Part shown: positions 1 to 6,836 of the stretch, piece by piece
How the letters are laid out: each line of letters opens with the position of its first letter
Numbering within the stretch: the first letter of the stretch is position 1
Source: Planctomycetaceae bacterium
GTDB lineage: Bacteria > Planctomycetota > Planctomycetia > Pirellulales > UBA1268
DNA: 8,196 bases
NCBI GenBank assembly: GCA_947453125.1
Contig: CANGGC010000079.1
Location: forward strand, 1 to 8,196
Reading direction: 5' to 3'
Program-made: the position numbers and the translations under genes
The notes under the pieces: model-generated
The model's database searches: none
The model's input: the letters and a program-made list of their open reading frames with translations, nothing else
What the model was told of the DNA's origin: nothing

Positions 1-1953
1 CACGATTGAGCCCTCAGGCCCGCACAGCGAAGAGGATCGGTATTCCGGGACGATCCGCCGGAGACATTCGCGGATCACATCCGGGGGCTCGCCCGGAAGA
101 GTCTTGAGTTGGTCGAAGAGACGCTCGACGTCCTCCAAGACCGCCGTTCGTCCGGCGACACAGCATACCTTGGGATGCGATGTCTGCACCCTAGCCTCCT
201 CCGCGGAGAAGAGCTCCTCGGCGAGCTTCTCCCCCGGTTGAAGGCCGGTGTACTCGATCCCGATCTCCTCTTCGTCGGAGCCGGAGAGGGAGATCATGTC
301 GCGGGCGAGGTCGACGATCTTCACCGCAGCCCCCATGTCGAGGAGGAAGATCTCCCCCCCCTTTCCGATCGCGGCGGCCTGGATCACGAGTTGCGAGGCC
401 TCGGGGATCGTCATGAAGAACCGTTCGACGTCGGGGTGAGTGACGGTGACAGGCCCACCCCGGAGAATCTGCTCCCGGAACTTCGGCACAACGCTGCCGT
501 TGCTCCCGAGGACATTCCCGAAACGGACGACCACGAACTTCGTTCGCGCCGTGGCCGCGAACGCCTGGACAAACCGCTCGGCGATGAGCTTCGAACACCC
601 CATGACGCTCGACGGATTCACCGCTTTGTCCGTGGAGATGGCGACGAAACGCCCGACGGCGTGCTCCTCGGCGAGTTGGGCGAGGAGGCGGGTACCGAAA
701 CAGTTGTTGGTGATCGCCTCGGCCGGGTTGTGCTCGAGCATCGACACGTGCTTGTGTGCCGCCGCGTGGAACACCAGATCGGGCCGGTGCGTTTCGAACA
801 TGCCCCGCATCCTTGACTCATCGAGGATGTCGGCGAGGACAAACTCCATCGGCACGCCCGCACCGCGGGACTGCAAGTCGTTGCCGACGTCGAACAGGGC
901 GTTCTCAGCACGCTCGACGACGACGAGCCGCCGAGGGCGGTAGCGGAGGATCTGTCGACAGATCTCCGACCCGATCGAACCGCCCCCCCCCGTGACGAGC
1001 ACGACCCGGTCGCGGACCATCCCCTCGATCGCCGAGTCGTCGAGGACGACCGGCTCCCGGCGGAGGAGATCGCGGATCTCGACCGCTCGGAGCACGCTCG
1101 GGGAGGCGACGGCCCCCCCCGCAGCGAGCAATTCGCTCATCGAGGGAATCACCTTCACGCTCGCACCAAACTCCGCAGCATCGCTCAGGAGGCGACGGAA
1201 CACCGGTCTGGAGATCTCCCCGGCGGTGACGAGAATCTCGTCGACCGGACGCTGGCGGAGCACTGTGAGCGCGTCGCCGACTCCGCCGAGCACACGGATC
1301 CCGGCGATCCGCGATCCGCGGAGGAGGGCGTTGTCGTCGAGAAACCCGACGACGATGTACGACGGCGATTGATTCGCGACGAGGTTCCTTGCAAGGAGCT
1401 CGCCGGTCTCGGTGGCGCCGACGATCAGCGCCGAACGCACGTCACCGGTGGTGATCCATGGGCGGAACACCTCCCGGATCGTCCTCGGCAAGGCGCGGAG
1501 ACCACCGATGAGGAGCATGGTCGCCGCCCAATCGATCGCCAGCACGCTCCGCGAGAGCCGCTGCCGCAGCCCCGGGAGATCGCCGATGCTGTCGCGGAAA
1601 ACATCGATCGCCACCAACGCCAGAGTGGCCAGGGTGGTGGTGAAGGCAAGCCGACCGAGATCGGCGAACGACAGCCTGCCGAACAGCCAGCGGAACTGCC
1701 CGTGGAGGAGGAACACGATCGTCTTCACGACCACCACCCACACGACCGTTCCCCGGAACATCCCCAGCATCCGGGCATCAGGCTGGAAATCCCAACGGGT
1801 GCAGAAGGAGACGAACCAGGCGACGAGGAAAAGCACCGCGTGGGTGGCCACCATCGACGCCATCCTGCCGCCGAACCACGACGCCCGCGACCACAGCCAC
1901 ATCCCCCTGGTACGGTGCGGATCAGAGGTGACGGGGGTGGAGTCTGGCGACAT
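1..1953 (-). CDS. CapD/WbpM-like polysaccharide biosynthesis protein: membrane-bound NDP-sugar 4,6-dehydratase/epimerase (3' end cut by window edge)
   Basis: An open frame of 651 codons runs on the minus strand from ATG at 1953 off the left edge with no stop. The first in-frame upstream stop is at 1993-1995 and no other start lies between. Residues about 31-153 hold four hydrophobic segments ending in a DW...GGLR stretch, as in the membrane anchor of large dehydratases. A first Rossmann-like fold begins with ALIVGATETGE (175-185). The catalytic SDR domain has the NAD(P)-binding TGGGGSIGSE (321-330), HAAAHKHV (396-403), STDKAVNP (440-447), an MxxxK active-site motif (Met451, Lys455) in place of YxxxK, and QPGEKL (572-577). 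From family knowledge, these enzymes act on UDP-GlcNAc-type sugars at the inner membrane to make deoxy-amino sugars for capsule, O-antigen or glycans; the substrate here is not readable. Relatives run about 600-670 residues, so little is missing. No clear Shine-Dalgarno precedes the ATG. It is divergent from the export gene at 2213. Confidence 0.95.
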   Translation of the reverse strand, partial: MSPDSTPVTSDPHRTRGMWLWSRASWFGGRMASMVATHAVLFLVAWFVSFCTRWDFQPDARMLGMFRGTVVWVVVVKTIVFLLHGQFRWLFGRLSFADLGRLAFTTTLATLALVAIDVFRDSIGDLPGLRQRLSRSVLAIDWAATMLLIGGLRALPRTIREVFRPWITTGDVRSALIVGATETGELLARNLVANQSPSYIVVGFLDDNALLRGSRIAGIRVLGGVGDALTVLRQRPVDEILVTAGEISRPVFRRLLSDAAEFGASVKVIPSMSELLAAGGAVASPSVLRAVEIRDLLRREPVVLDDSAIEGMVRDRVVLVTGGGGSIGSEICRQILRYRPRRLVVVERAENALFDVGNDLQSRGAGVPMEFVLADILDESRMRGMFETHRPDLVFHAAAHKHVSMLEHNPAEAITNNCFGTRLLAQLAEEHAVGRFVAISTDKAVNPSSVMGCSKLIAERFVQAFAATARTKFVVVRFGNVLGSNGSVVPKFREQILRGGPVTVTHPDVERFFMTIPEASQLVIQAAAIGKGGEIFLLDMGAAVKIVDLARDMISLSGSDEEEIGIEYTGLQPGEKLAEELFSAEEARVQTSHPKVCCVAGRTAVLEDVERLFDQLKTLPGEPPDVIRECLRRIVPEYRSSSLCGPEGSIV

Positions 1954-2122
1954 GGGAAGCCGGGGAGCTTGAGGCGATGGGGCAGAGAGTGCTCAACCGC
2001 GACCATCAGAAGGTAGGGGGAGATCCGCGGACAGACAACGAATGGGGGGATTGCGGGGGAGCCAGCAGCGATCGAGCGGGCTCCAGCGGGCGATGCGGTC
2101 CGGCGCGGGCCCTGCCGCCGCC

Positions 2123-2149
2123 GGCAAAACCGGCAGAATCGGCAAAGTC
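2123..2149 (+). repeat. Three tandem 9-bp units, consensus GGCARARYC-like
   Basis: The units are GGCAAAACC (2123-2131), GGCAGAATC (2132-2140) and GGCAAAGTC (2141-2149), followed by TGCCAGCC. They share GGCA at a strict 9-bp spacing and A at the sixth position. They lie 64-90 bases upstream of the export gene ATG. They could be a multi-site operator, an upstream leader element or a product of slippage; nothing in the sequence decides which. Confidence 0.6.
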
Positions 2150-2200
2150 TGCCAGCCTTGGCGGCCGATGATTCCGAGGACGCCGATTTTACCGGCCGGC

Positions 2201-2206
2201 AAGGAG
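2201..2206 (+). promoter_or_regulatory. Strong Shine-Dalgarno that fixes the export gene start
   Basis: AAGGAG lies six bases before ATG 2213. The other in-frame starts at 2042 and 2168 lack a comparable site. This start also places a hydrophobic signal segment at residues 25-41, so it is the preferred start. Confidence 0.8.
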
Positions 2207-2212
2207 TCAGGC

Positions 2213-3610
2213 ATGCCCCGAGACTGCAATCCCATCAACCACGTAGCCACGGGATGCCCACAGCGGCCCCGCTCGGCCCACTCCGTGGCGCTGCGTCTCC
2301 TCGTGGCAACGCTGCTGGTCGTCACCGGCGTCGGCTGCAACATCTATGGTCGGCCGCAGCGGACTGCCTCCCATGAAGCCACGCTCAAGGCCAACTGCGA
2401 GGGTGATCCGGCCAAGATGCCCGCCAAGGAACTGGCGAAGGTGTCGCTGCCGCCGTATGTCATCGAACCGCCGGACATCCTCCTCATCGATGCGTTGCGG
2501 ATCGTGCCGAAACCGCCGTTCCGCATCCAGTCGTTCGATTCGCTCCAGGTGATCGTCGAGGGGACGCTCCTCGAGCAACCGATCAACGGCCTCTACACCG
2601 TCGAGCCGGGCGGCCTCCTCGATCTCGGGCCCTCGTACGGCAAAGTCGCGGTCGGCGGCAAGTCGCTCGACGAGGCCCAGGACGCCGTCTTCCGCCATCT
2701 CAAGCGGGTGCTCCGCGAACCGCAGGTATCGCTCACGCTCGCCCAGGCTGCGGGCCAGCAGCAGGTGTCGGGGGAGCATCTCGTCGGCCCGGATGGCACG
2801 GTCAACCTCGGGACGTACGGTAGCGTGTACGTCACCGGCATGACGCTCGACGAGGCGAAGGAGGCGATCGAGACGCAACTCGACAAGTTCCTCGACGCGC
2901 CGCTCGTGAGCGTCGACGTCTTCAGCTACAATTCAAAGGTCTACTACGTGATCACCGAGGGCGCAGGCCAGGGAGACAACGTCGCCCGGTTCGCGGTCAC
3001 GGGAAACGAGACGGTTCTCGACGCCATCGCCCAGATCAACGGCCTCTCGAAACTCTCGAGCAAGGAGATCTGGATCGCCCGGCCAGCGCCGTCAGGGATC
3101 GGCTGCGACCAGGTCCTCCCGGTCGACATCGACGCGATCATGAGGGGGGGCGCCACGGCGACCAACTACCAACTCCTCCCCGGCGACCGCGTGTTCATCG
3201 CCCAGGATCCGTGGATCGCCTTCAACAACGTCATCGAGAAGGTCACGGCGCCATTCGAGCAGATCATGGGGTCGACGCTTCTCGGTGCCCAGACGGTCTA
3301 CACGTTCCAGCGTGGTGCCAACTTCGGTATCGGTGGTATCTGCTGGGTTGCCCGCGAGGTCTATGGCGAGGAAAACCCCAACTGGCTCCTCTTCCGGGCC
3401 TGGTTGCTGACCGAAGCCCCCATCTGGCTGCGTGACGCCTACGCCACCCACGGCGAGGCCTTCGCCGCCTGGATCCACGACAAGCCGCTGGCGAAACTGG
3501 CCGTGCGGACGGTCATGGACACGATCCTCGCCTTCCGCGGAGCCGAACTTGCGGAACGCTGGGGGATCGACACCGAAGTGGCTGTCCCGAACGCCACGCC
3601 CCTCCGCTGA
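2213..3610 (+). CDS. Wza-type polysaccharide export (Poly_export/SLBB) lipoprotein with an extra C-terminal domain
   Basis: The protein has 465 residues. Residues 25-41 are a hydrophobic export signal ending TGVGC, so Cys42 may be lipidated; Gly at -3 makes the lipobox atypical. Poly_export begins at YVIEPPDILLID (82-93). Two similar blocks follow: GLLDLG...GGKSLDEA (134-155) and GTVNLG...TGMTLDEA (195-215), each leading into a helix and a P-x-V-S strand (170-173, 230-233). An SLBB-like segment covers about 233-290, and LLPGDRVFIA (321-330) closes the core. Residues 334-363 look amphipathic, like the C-terminal membrane helix of Wza. Beyond it is an unexpected domain (366-448): a Gly-rich linker, CWVAREVYG (377-385), NPNWLLFRAWLL and a Trp-rich helical stretch. 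Family members form outer-membrane channels for capsule or exopolysaccharide. The divergent capD-like gene supports this role. The C-terminal extension is of unknown function. Confidence 0.9.
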   Translation: MPRDCNPINHVATGCPQRPRSAHSVALRLLVATLLVVTGVGCNIYGRPQRTASHEATLKANCEGDPAKMPAKELAKVSLPPYVIEPPDILLIDALRIVPKPPFRIQSFDSLQVIVEGTLLEQPINGLYTVEPGGLLDLGPSYGKVAVGGKSLDEAQDAVFRHLKRVLREPQVSLTLAQAAGQQQVSGEHLVGPDGTVNLGTYGSVYVTGMTLDEAKEAIETQLDKFLDAPLVSVDVFSYNSKVYYVITEGAGQGDNVARFAVTGNETVLDAIAQINGLSKLSSKEIWIARPAPSGIGCDQVLPVDIDAIMRGGATATNYQLLPGDRVFIAQDPWIAFNNVIEKVTAPFEQIMGSTLLGAQTVYTFQRGANFGIGGICWVAREVYGEENPNWLLFRAWLLTEAPIWLRDAYATHGEAFAAWIHDKPLAKLAVRTVMDTILAFRGAELAERWGIDTEVAVPNATPLR

Positions 3611-3714
3611 AACGGCCCCGTTCCACCGAGCCTAACTCCCGAGATCGTGCAATCGTGTTCCCCAGACGTAGAATAAAGATTGCTCGTATCCCCACCTGCC
3701 CTGAGGTTGCCTCC
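3611..3714 (+). promoter_or_regulatory. Short intergenic spacer with possible -10 element and ribosome binding site
   Basis: This 104-base spacer holds TAGAAT (3669-3674), close to a -10 consensus, inside the most AT-rich stretch nearby; no good -35 box sits 17 bases upstream. GAGG at 3703-3706 lies eight bases before the ATG at 3715 and supports that start. AACGGCCCCGTT (3611-3622) just after the export gene's stop can fold only into a 4-bp stem and has no T run, so it is not a convincing terminator. Transcription may therefore read through from the export gene, with or without an internal promoter. Confidence 0.25.
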
Positions 3715-4119
3715 ATGCTCCACCGCAAGACGTTGTCGATGGCCTGGCGGATCGCGTTGCCCGTCACAACGCTGCTTCTGGTCGGCACCTTCGCGTCGAC
3801 CGCCGCGGCCCAACAGGGACGGACGCCGTTTTCGGATTATCAGGGGCGCAGGGGCTTGAGCCCCTACACCGCCCTGGGCTTCCAGGGAGACAACCCCAAC
3901 ACCGGCGGCGCCTTGGGTGCTCTCCAGAACATCATCCGCCCCCAGCAACTCCAGGCCGCGCAGGTCCGCCAGCAGCAAACCTTCGGAAGGCAACTCAACG
4001 GCGTGCAGGGGCAGGTGCGGACGATGCAACGCGGCGGCGGTCAGATGTACAACACGATCCGGTCCACTGGTCATAGTGCCACCTTCCAAAACACATCCCA
4101 CTTCTACCCCAATCGTTGA
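3715..4119 (+). CDS. Small Gln-rich secreted protein of unknown function
   Basis: The product has 134 residues. ATG 3715 is chosen because GAGG precedes it by eight bases and it starts a typical signal peptide: basic MLHRK, hydrophobic core about 12-28, then STAAA before QQG, predicting cleavage after Ala32. An in-frame GTG at 3655 would add 20 residues in front of the signal peptide and is unlikely. The mature part is about 100 residues, with many Gln (71-110 especially), an RGLSPYTALGF segment (46-56), NIIRPQQLQ (72-80), and a C-terminal TGHSATFQNTSHFYP (118-132). I recall similar SPY...RPQ...TGH...YP small secreted proteins in Planctomycetota, but no function is known to me. The stop overlaps the next gene's start by 4 nt (TTGA), suggesting translational coupling. 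It may be periplasmic or cell-surface; that is inference from the signal peptide alone. Confidence 0.8.
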   Translation: MLHRKTLSMAWRIALPVTTLLLVGTFASTAAAQQGRTPFSDYQGRRGLSPYTALGFQGDNPNTGGALGALQNIIRPQQLQAAQVRQQQTFGRQLNGVQGQVRTMQRGGGQMYNTIRSTGHSATFQNTSHFYPNR

Positions 4120-4856
4120 CACGCTTCCCCGCCCAACGGTTGGTCGTGCTCGGCATGCTCGGAATGTCGGCAGGGCTGCCACTGTTCGACATCACCGGCC
4201 AACAGGCCGCCCGGGCAGCTCCTCCGTCCTCGGAGGATGAAGATGGGACAGCCTCACGGTCGGAGCGACCGCGGATGCAGTCGCTCGCGCCATCGAGTCG
4301 CGGGGGAGCAGTCCCGTCGCAACGGGCGCTGGTCGACGCCCGGGCGACATTTCGGCAGCGCTACGGCAATCCGGCGGCCCGCGCCCGGACATCCACAGCC
4401 ACCTTGCTCGTGGCCGAGGCTCTCTTGGCCGAGGCCACCGACGAATCTGACCCGGCGGTGAAGTGGGTGATCCTCGATGAGGCCCGGAAGCTTGCGATCT
4501 CGGCCGGCAGCCCCCTGATCATCGGGAGGGCGGTGCGGATCGCCTCTTCCGAGTTCGACTTCGACGCTCTCAATGTCGAATATCGTTCGCTTCTCGAGAT
4601 CCCACTCCGAGCCCTCGAGCCGGGGCGGGCCTCCGAACTCGCCGCGGCGGCGGAAGGGATCGCGACCCGCGCCGAGATCGACCGAAGTTTCGACCAAGCC
4701 CTCCTCGCCCAGGGGCTCTCCATCCGGGCGTGGCAGCGGGCCGGCAACATCGACGGCGCCCGCACGGCCAACAAACGCCTCGAGGCCCTGGAACGGACAG
4801 CGAGGACAGCGAGGACAGCGAGGACAGCCAAAGCGGCCCCAGCCCGCGTCCCCTGA
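4116..4856 (+). CDS. Exported helical protein of unknown function, coupled to the upstream small secreted protein
   Basis: The product has 246 residues and starts at TTG 4116, which overlaps the previous stop (4117-4119). No Shine-Dalgarno is visible, consistent with coupling; ATG 4155 is an alternative but would remove the basic N-terminus. Residues 1-36 look like a signal peptide (TRFPAQR, hydrophobic 9-24, cleavage probably near ARA-AP at 32-36). Residues 37-68 are a polar low-complexity linker. Residues 69-228 are predicted to be almost wholly helical: ALVDARATFRQRYGNP (71-86), DPAVKWVILDEARKLAISAG (112-131), EFDFDALNVEYRSLLEIPLR (146-165), QGLSIRAWQRAGNIDGA (199-215). The layout resembles TPR-like alpha-solenoid proteins but no canonical TPR is present. 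The last residues (227-238) are TAR repeats encoded by a 9-bp tandem repeat. I do not recognise a named family. It ends 21 bases before the convergent TPR gene. Confidence 0.75.
   Translation: MTRFPAQRLVVLGMLGMSAGLPLFDITGQQAARAAPPSSEDEDGTASRSERPRMQSLAPSSRGGAVPSQRALVDARATFRQRYGNPAARARTSTATLLVAEALLAEATDESDPAVKWVILDEARKLAISAGSPLIIGRAVRIASSEFDFDALNVEYRSLLEIPLRALEPGRASELAAAAEGIATRAEIDRSFDQALLAQGLSIRAWQRAGNIDGARTANKRLEALERTARTARTARTAKAAPARVP
4795..4830 (+). repeat. Four tandem 9-bp units GGACAGCGA at the 3' end of a CDS
   Basis: Units begin at 4795, 4804, 4813 and 4822; the first three are identical and the fourth ends CCA instead of CGA. The unit length is a multiple of three, so it encodes R-T-A type repeats near the C-terminus of the gene ending at 4856 and copy-number change would keep the frame. 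It is probably a slippage-prone microsatellite. Confidence 0.9.
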
Positions 4857-4877
4857 TCCACCGGGCACCGCAGGCTG

Positions 4878-6695
4878 TCAGTCGTCGTCGAATGGGCGCC
4901 GGGCACCGGGCTTCGACCCAGCGGCCGGCTTTGGCGGCGCGCCAGTTCCCTGCGAATCGGGCTCCCCGTCCCGGTTGGCCGCTGGGGCCGGTCCTGCGTT
5001 CCCTTCCTCCGTCGACTGCCGTTCCCGCCACGGCTTGCCAGCCTCGTAGCTTTCCAGTTCTTTCCTCAGTTGGATGTGAACTTCGGAGGCCTCGTCGCTC
5101 CCCTCGACAGCCTGCCGGCTGTATTTGCGGGCCTCATCGAAGTCCCCCGCCTCGGCGTGGGCAGCGGCGAGCGTGCTGACGATGTGCGGCTGCTTCCATT
5201 CGGTCAGTTCGCAGGCCTTCTCGGCAATTCCGATGGCGCGTTTGCCATCGCGGACGGCATCGTCAGGACTCGTGGCGAGCACCCAGGCGAGATTGTTGAG
5301 AACCGTGTCGTTGTCCGGCTGCAGTTCCATCGCCTTCTCGAGATCGGCGATCGCCGCGGGGTGATCGCCCACGGCGATGGCCGCATCCCCCCGTCCCCGG
5401 CGGGAGAGGAATTGCTCCGGGTCGATCTCCAAGGCCCGGCTGAAGCGGCGGATCGCCTCTCGCGGCTCCTTGGCGGCGAGATAGAGGAACCCCAGTTGCC
5501 CGACGACAACAGCGTCATCGGGATTCTGACGGACGAGCCGGCGGAAGTCGGCAATAGCAGATGGGTAGTCTCCCTTGTCCGCCGCGAGCAGGCCACGGAG
5601 TTCGAGGGCCGACGGATGATCGGGGTTGCGCTCGAGCACCCATTCGATGTCCGCGACGGCATCTTCGATGTCGCCTGCCTGCTGGCGCAACCTGGCCCGC
5701 AGCACGCGTGGCTCGGCGGCATCGGGCACCGCGGTGATCGCTCGGTCGAGGTCGGCCATCGCCCGTTCGACGTTCCCCTGCGACGCGAACACTCGCCCGC
5801 GCTGGAAGAGGATGTCGGCAGAATCAGGGGCGACTTCGAGGGCGTCGTCGAAGTTCTTCAGGGCGTCGTCGGTCCGCTTCGCCATGAGCAACGACAGCCC
5901 GCGCATCTCGCGGGTCCGGACGTCATCGGGATCCTCCTCGACCGCAACGTCGAAGTCTGCCAGGGCCGCATCCTGATCCCCTTCCATCATGAGAAACAGT
6001 CCGCGGGTGCGGCGGACATCGACATCCCTGGGGGCGAGATCCACGGCCTTGTCGTATTCGGCCCGGCGCGCCTGGGGATCCTCCTCGGAGAGATTGCCGA
6101 GCACGACATGCGCCTGGGCCGTCTGCGAGGGATCGTCGCCGCCAAGTTCGACCGCCTTGCGGGCGGCGGCCAGGGCCCGCTGCCGATCGCCACCCGGCAG
6201 GGCCTCGAGGCGGGCGAGCATCACCTGCGCGGCGGCGAGCGTGTCGTCCCGCTGCAATACCTCCCCGAGATCACGCAGCGCGTAGGCCCGCATCCGCTCC
6301 CACTGCTGCTGCGCCCCCGGCGCCCCGCCGAATAGCGCCTCGGTGAGCATCGATGCCCGGTCGACGAGCGTCCCGGTGTAGAGGTCGTTGGCGAAGCCCC
6401 GCGATGACTCGTCGAGGCCCTTGCGGAGCGCGGAGCGGACGAGCCCGAGCACCTTCTCGAAATCATCGAGCGAGCGGGCGGCCAGCTTGGCGTCGACGGC
6501 CGCGTCGAGATCCTCCTGTCCCGGCGTCTCGGCCGGGGTGCTCTCCACGGCCGCTTCCTGGGCCTGTAGCGGGAGGGATGCGGCGGGGGACAGGGTGATC
6601 GACGCCCCGGCCAGAAGACTCATCCCCCGAAGGAGGAGATCCGAGTGCCGCGGTGAGGCGTGCAGGCGCTGGCGGGAACGCAGGGACAGGTTCAT
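4878..6695 (-). CDS. Exported tetratricopeptide repeat (TPR) protein
   Basis: The product has 605 residues. ATG 6695 is preferred; GAGG lies ten bases upstream, while an in-frame TTG at 6719 would add eight residues with no better site. A long basic N-region and hydrophobic segment (20-41) end at LPLQA-QEA, predicting cleavage near residue 45, so the protein is probably periplasmic or envelope-bound. Residues 60-190 are helical. Seven consecutive units of exactly 34 residues run from 224 to 461, with the usual G/A pattern and a D-P-D/N turn at each unit end (for example EGDQDAALADFDVAVEEDPDD, whose key residues are at 238-257). A less regular unit precedes them and two follow, including NNLAWVLATSPDDAVRDGKR (467-486). 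Residues 556-605 are a disordered Glu/Pro/Gly/Ala tail ending PFDDD. TPR arrays bind other proteins; the partner cannot be read from sequence. It is convergent with the gene ending at 4856. Confidence 0.92.
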   Translation of the reverse strand: MNLSLRSRQRLHASPRHSDLLLRGMSLLAGASITLSPAASLPLQAQEAAVESTPAETPGQEDLDAAVDAKLAARSLDDFEKVLGLVRSALRKGLDESSRGFANDLYTGTLVDRASMLTEALFGGAPGAQQQWERMRAYALRDLGEVLQRDDTLAAAQVMLARLEALPGGDRQRALAAARKAVELGGDDPSQTAQAHVVLGNLSEEDPQARRAEYDKAVDLAPRDVDVRRTRGLFLMMEGDQDAALADFDVAVEEDPDDVRTREMRGLSLLMAKRTDDALKNFDDALEVAPDSADILFQRGRVFASQGNVERAMADLDRAITAVPDAAEPRVLRARLRQQAGDIEDAVADIEWVLERNPDHPSALELRGLLAADKGDYPSAIADFRRLVRQNPDDAVVVGQLGFLYLAAKEPREAIRRFSRALEIDPEQFLSRRGRGDAAIAVGDHPAAIADLEKAMELQPDNDTVLNNLAWVLATSPDDAVRDGKRAIGIAEKACELTEWKQPHIVSTLAAAHAEAGDFDEARKYSRQAVEGSDEASEVHIQLRKELESYEAGKPWRERQSTEEGNAGPAPAANRDGEPDSQGTGAPPKPAAGSKPGARRPFDDD

Positions 6696-6819
6696 CGAGA
6701 CGCATCCTCGAGGGGCCAACGGGGGCCGGACAAATCGGCATCCCCAGCCAACCAGTATGCGACGGGCGCGGTCCCCGAGGCCAGACGGATCGTGGGAGGG
6801 GGGAAACCGCCCGGCGACC

Positions 6820-6834
6820 CGCCCCTCCGGGGCG
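6820..6834 (-). terminator. Hairpin immediately downstream of the ABC permease
   Basis: On the minus strand CGCCCC-GGA-GGGGCG forms a perfect 6-bp GC stem with a 3-base loop, beginning two bases after the permease stop. No T run follows, so it is not a classic intrinsic terminator. An alternative, larger pairing of GGAGGGG with CCCCTCC about 20 bases downstream is also possible. It may stabilise the 3' end or help termination before the TPR gene. The rest of the spacer up to 6696 shows no gene. Confidence 0.35.
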
Positions 6835-6836
6835 AT

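Larger units (their letters stand above)
1954..2212. promoter_or_regulatory. Divergent intergenic control region between capD-like and polysaccharide export genes
   Basis: These 259 bases separate two divergent genes and should hold both promoters. Seen on the minus strand: TTGTCT (complement of 2033-2038) and TACCTT (complement of 2010-2015) separated by 17 bases, a weak sigma70-like pair 57-62 bases upstream of the capD-like ATG at its nearest. On the plus-strand side there is a 9-bp motif repeated three times (2123-2149), then an inverted-looking partner GCCGATTTTACCGGCCGGC (2182-2200) directly before the export gene's ribosome binding site. An in-frame ATG at 2042 would extend the export protein through this region, but the extension is low-complexity and puts the signal peptide far from the N-terminus, so I treat it as non-coding. 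The promoter assignment is inference. Confidence 0.4.

Noticed and set aside
109..816. A 235-codon plus-strand open frame
   Set aside because: It is antisense to the catalytic domain of the capD-like gene, whose motifs are unmistakable in the other strand.
1369..2016. A 215-codon plus-strand open frame rich in His, Pro and Arg
   Set aside because: It is antisense to the membrane and first Rossmann regions of the capD-like gene and has shadow-like composition.
2042..2212. Upstream ATG that would lengthen the export protein by 57 residues
   Set aside because: The extension is low-complexity, would bury the signal peptide, and lacks a ribosome binding site, while ATG 2213 has AAGGAG at ideal spacing.
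5070..6335. A 421-codon open frame on the plus strand
   Set aside because: It lies wholly antisense to the TPR gene, has no domain pattern, and its composition is the complement of the Asp/Ala/Leu-rich repeats; a GC-rich shadow.
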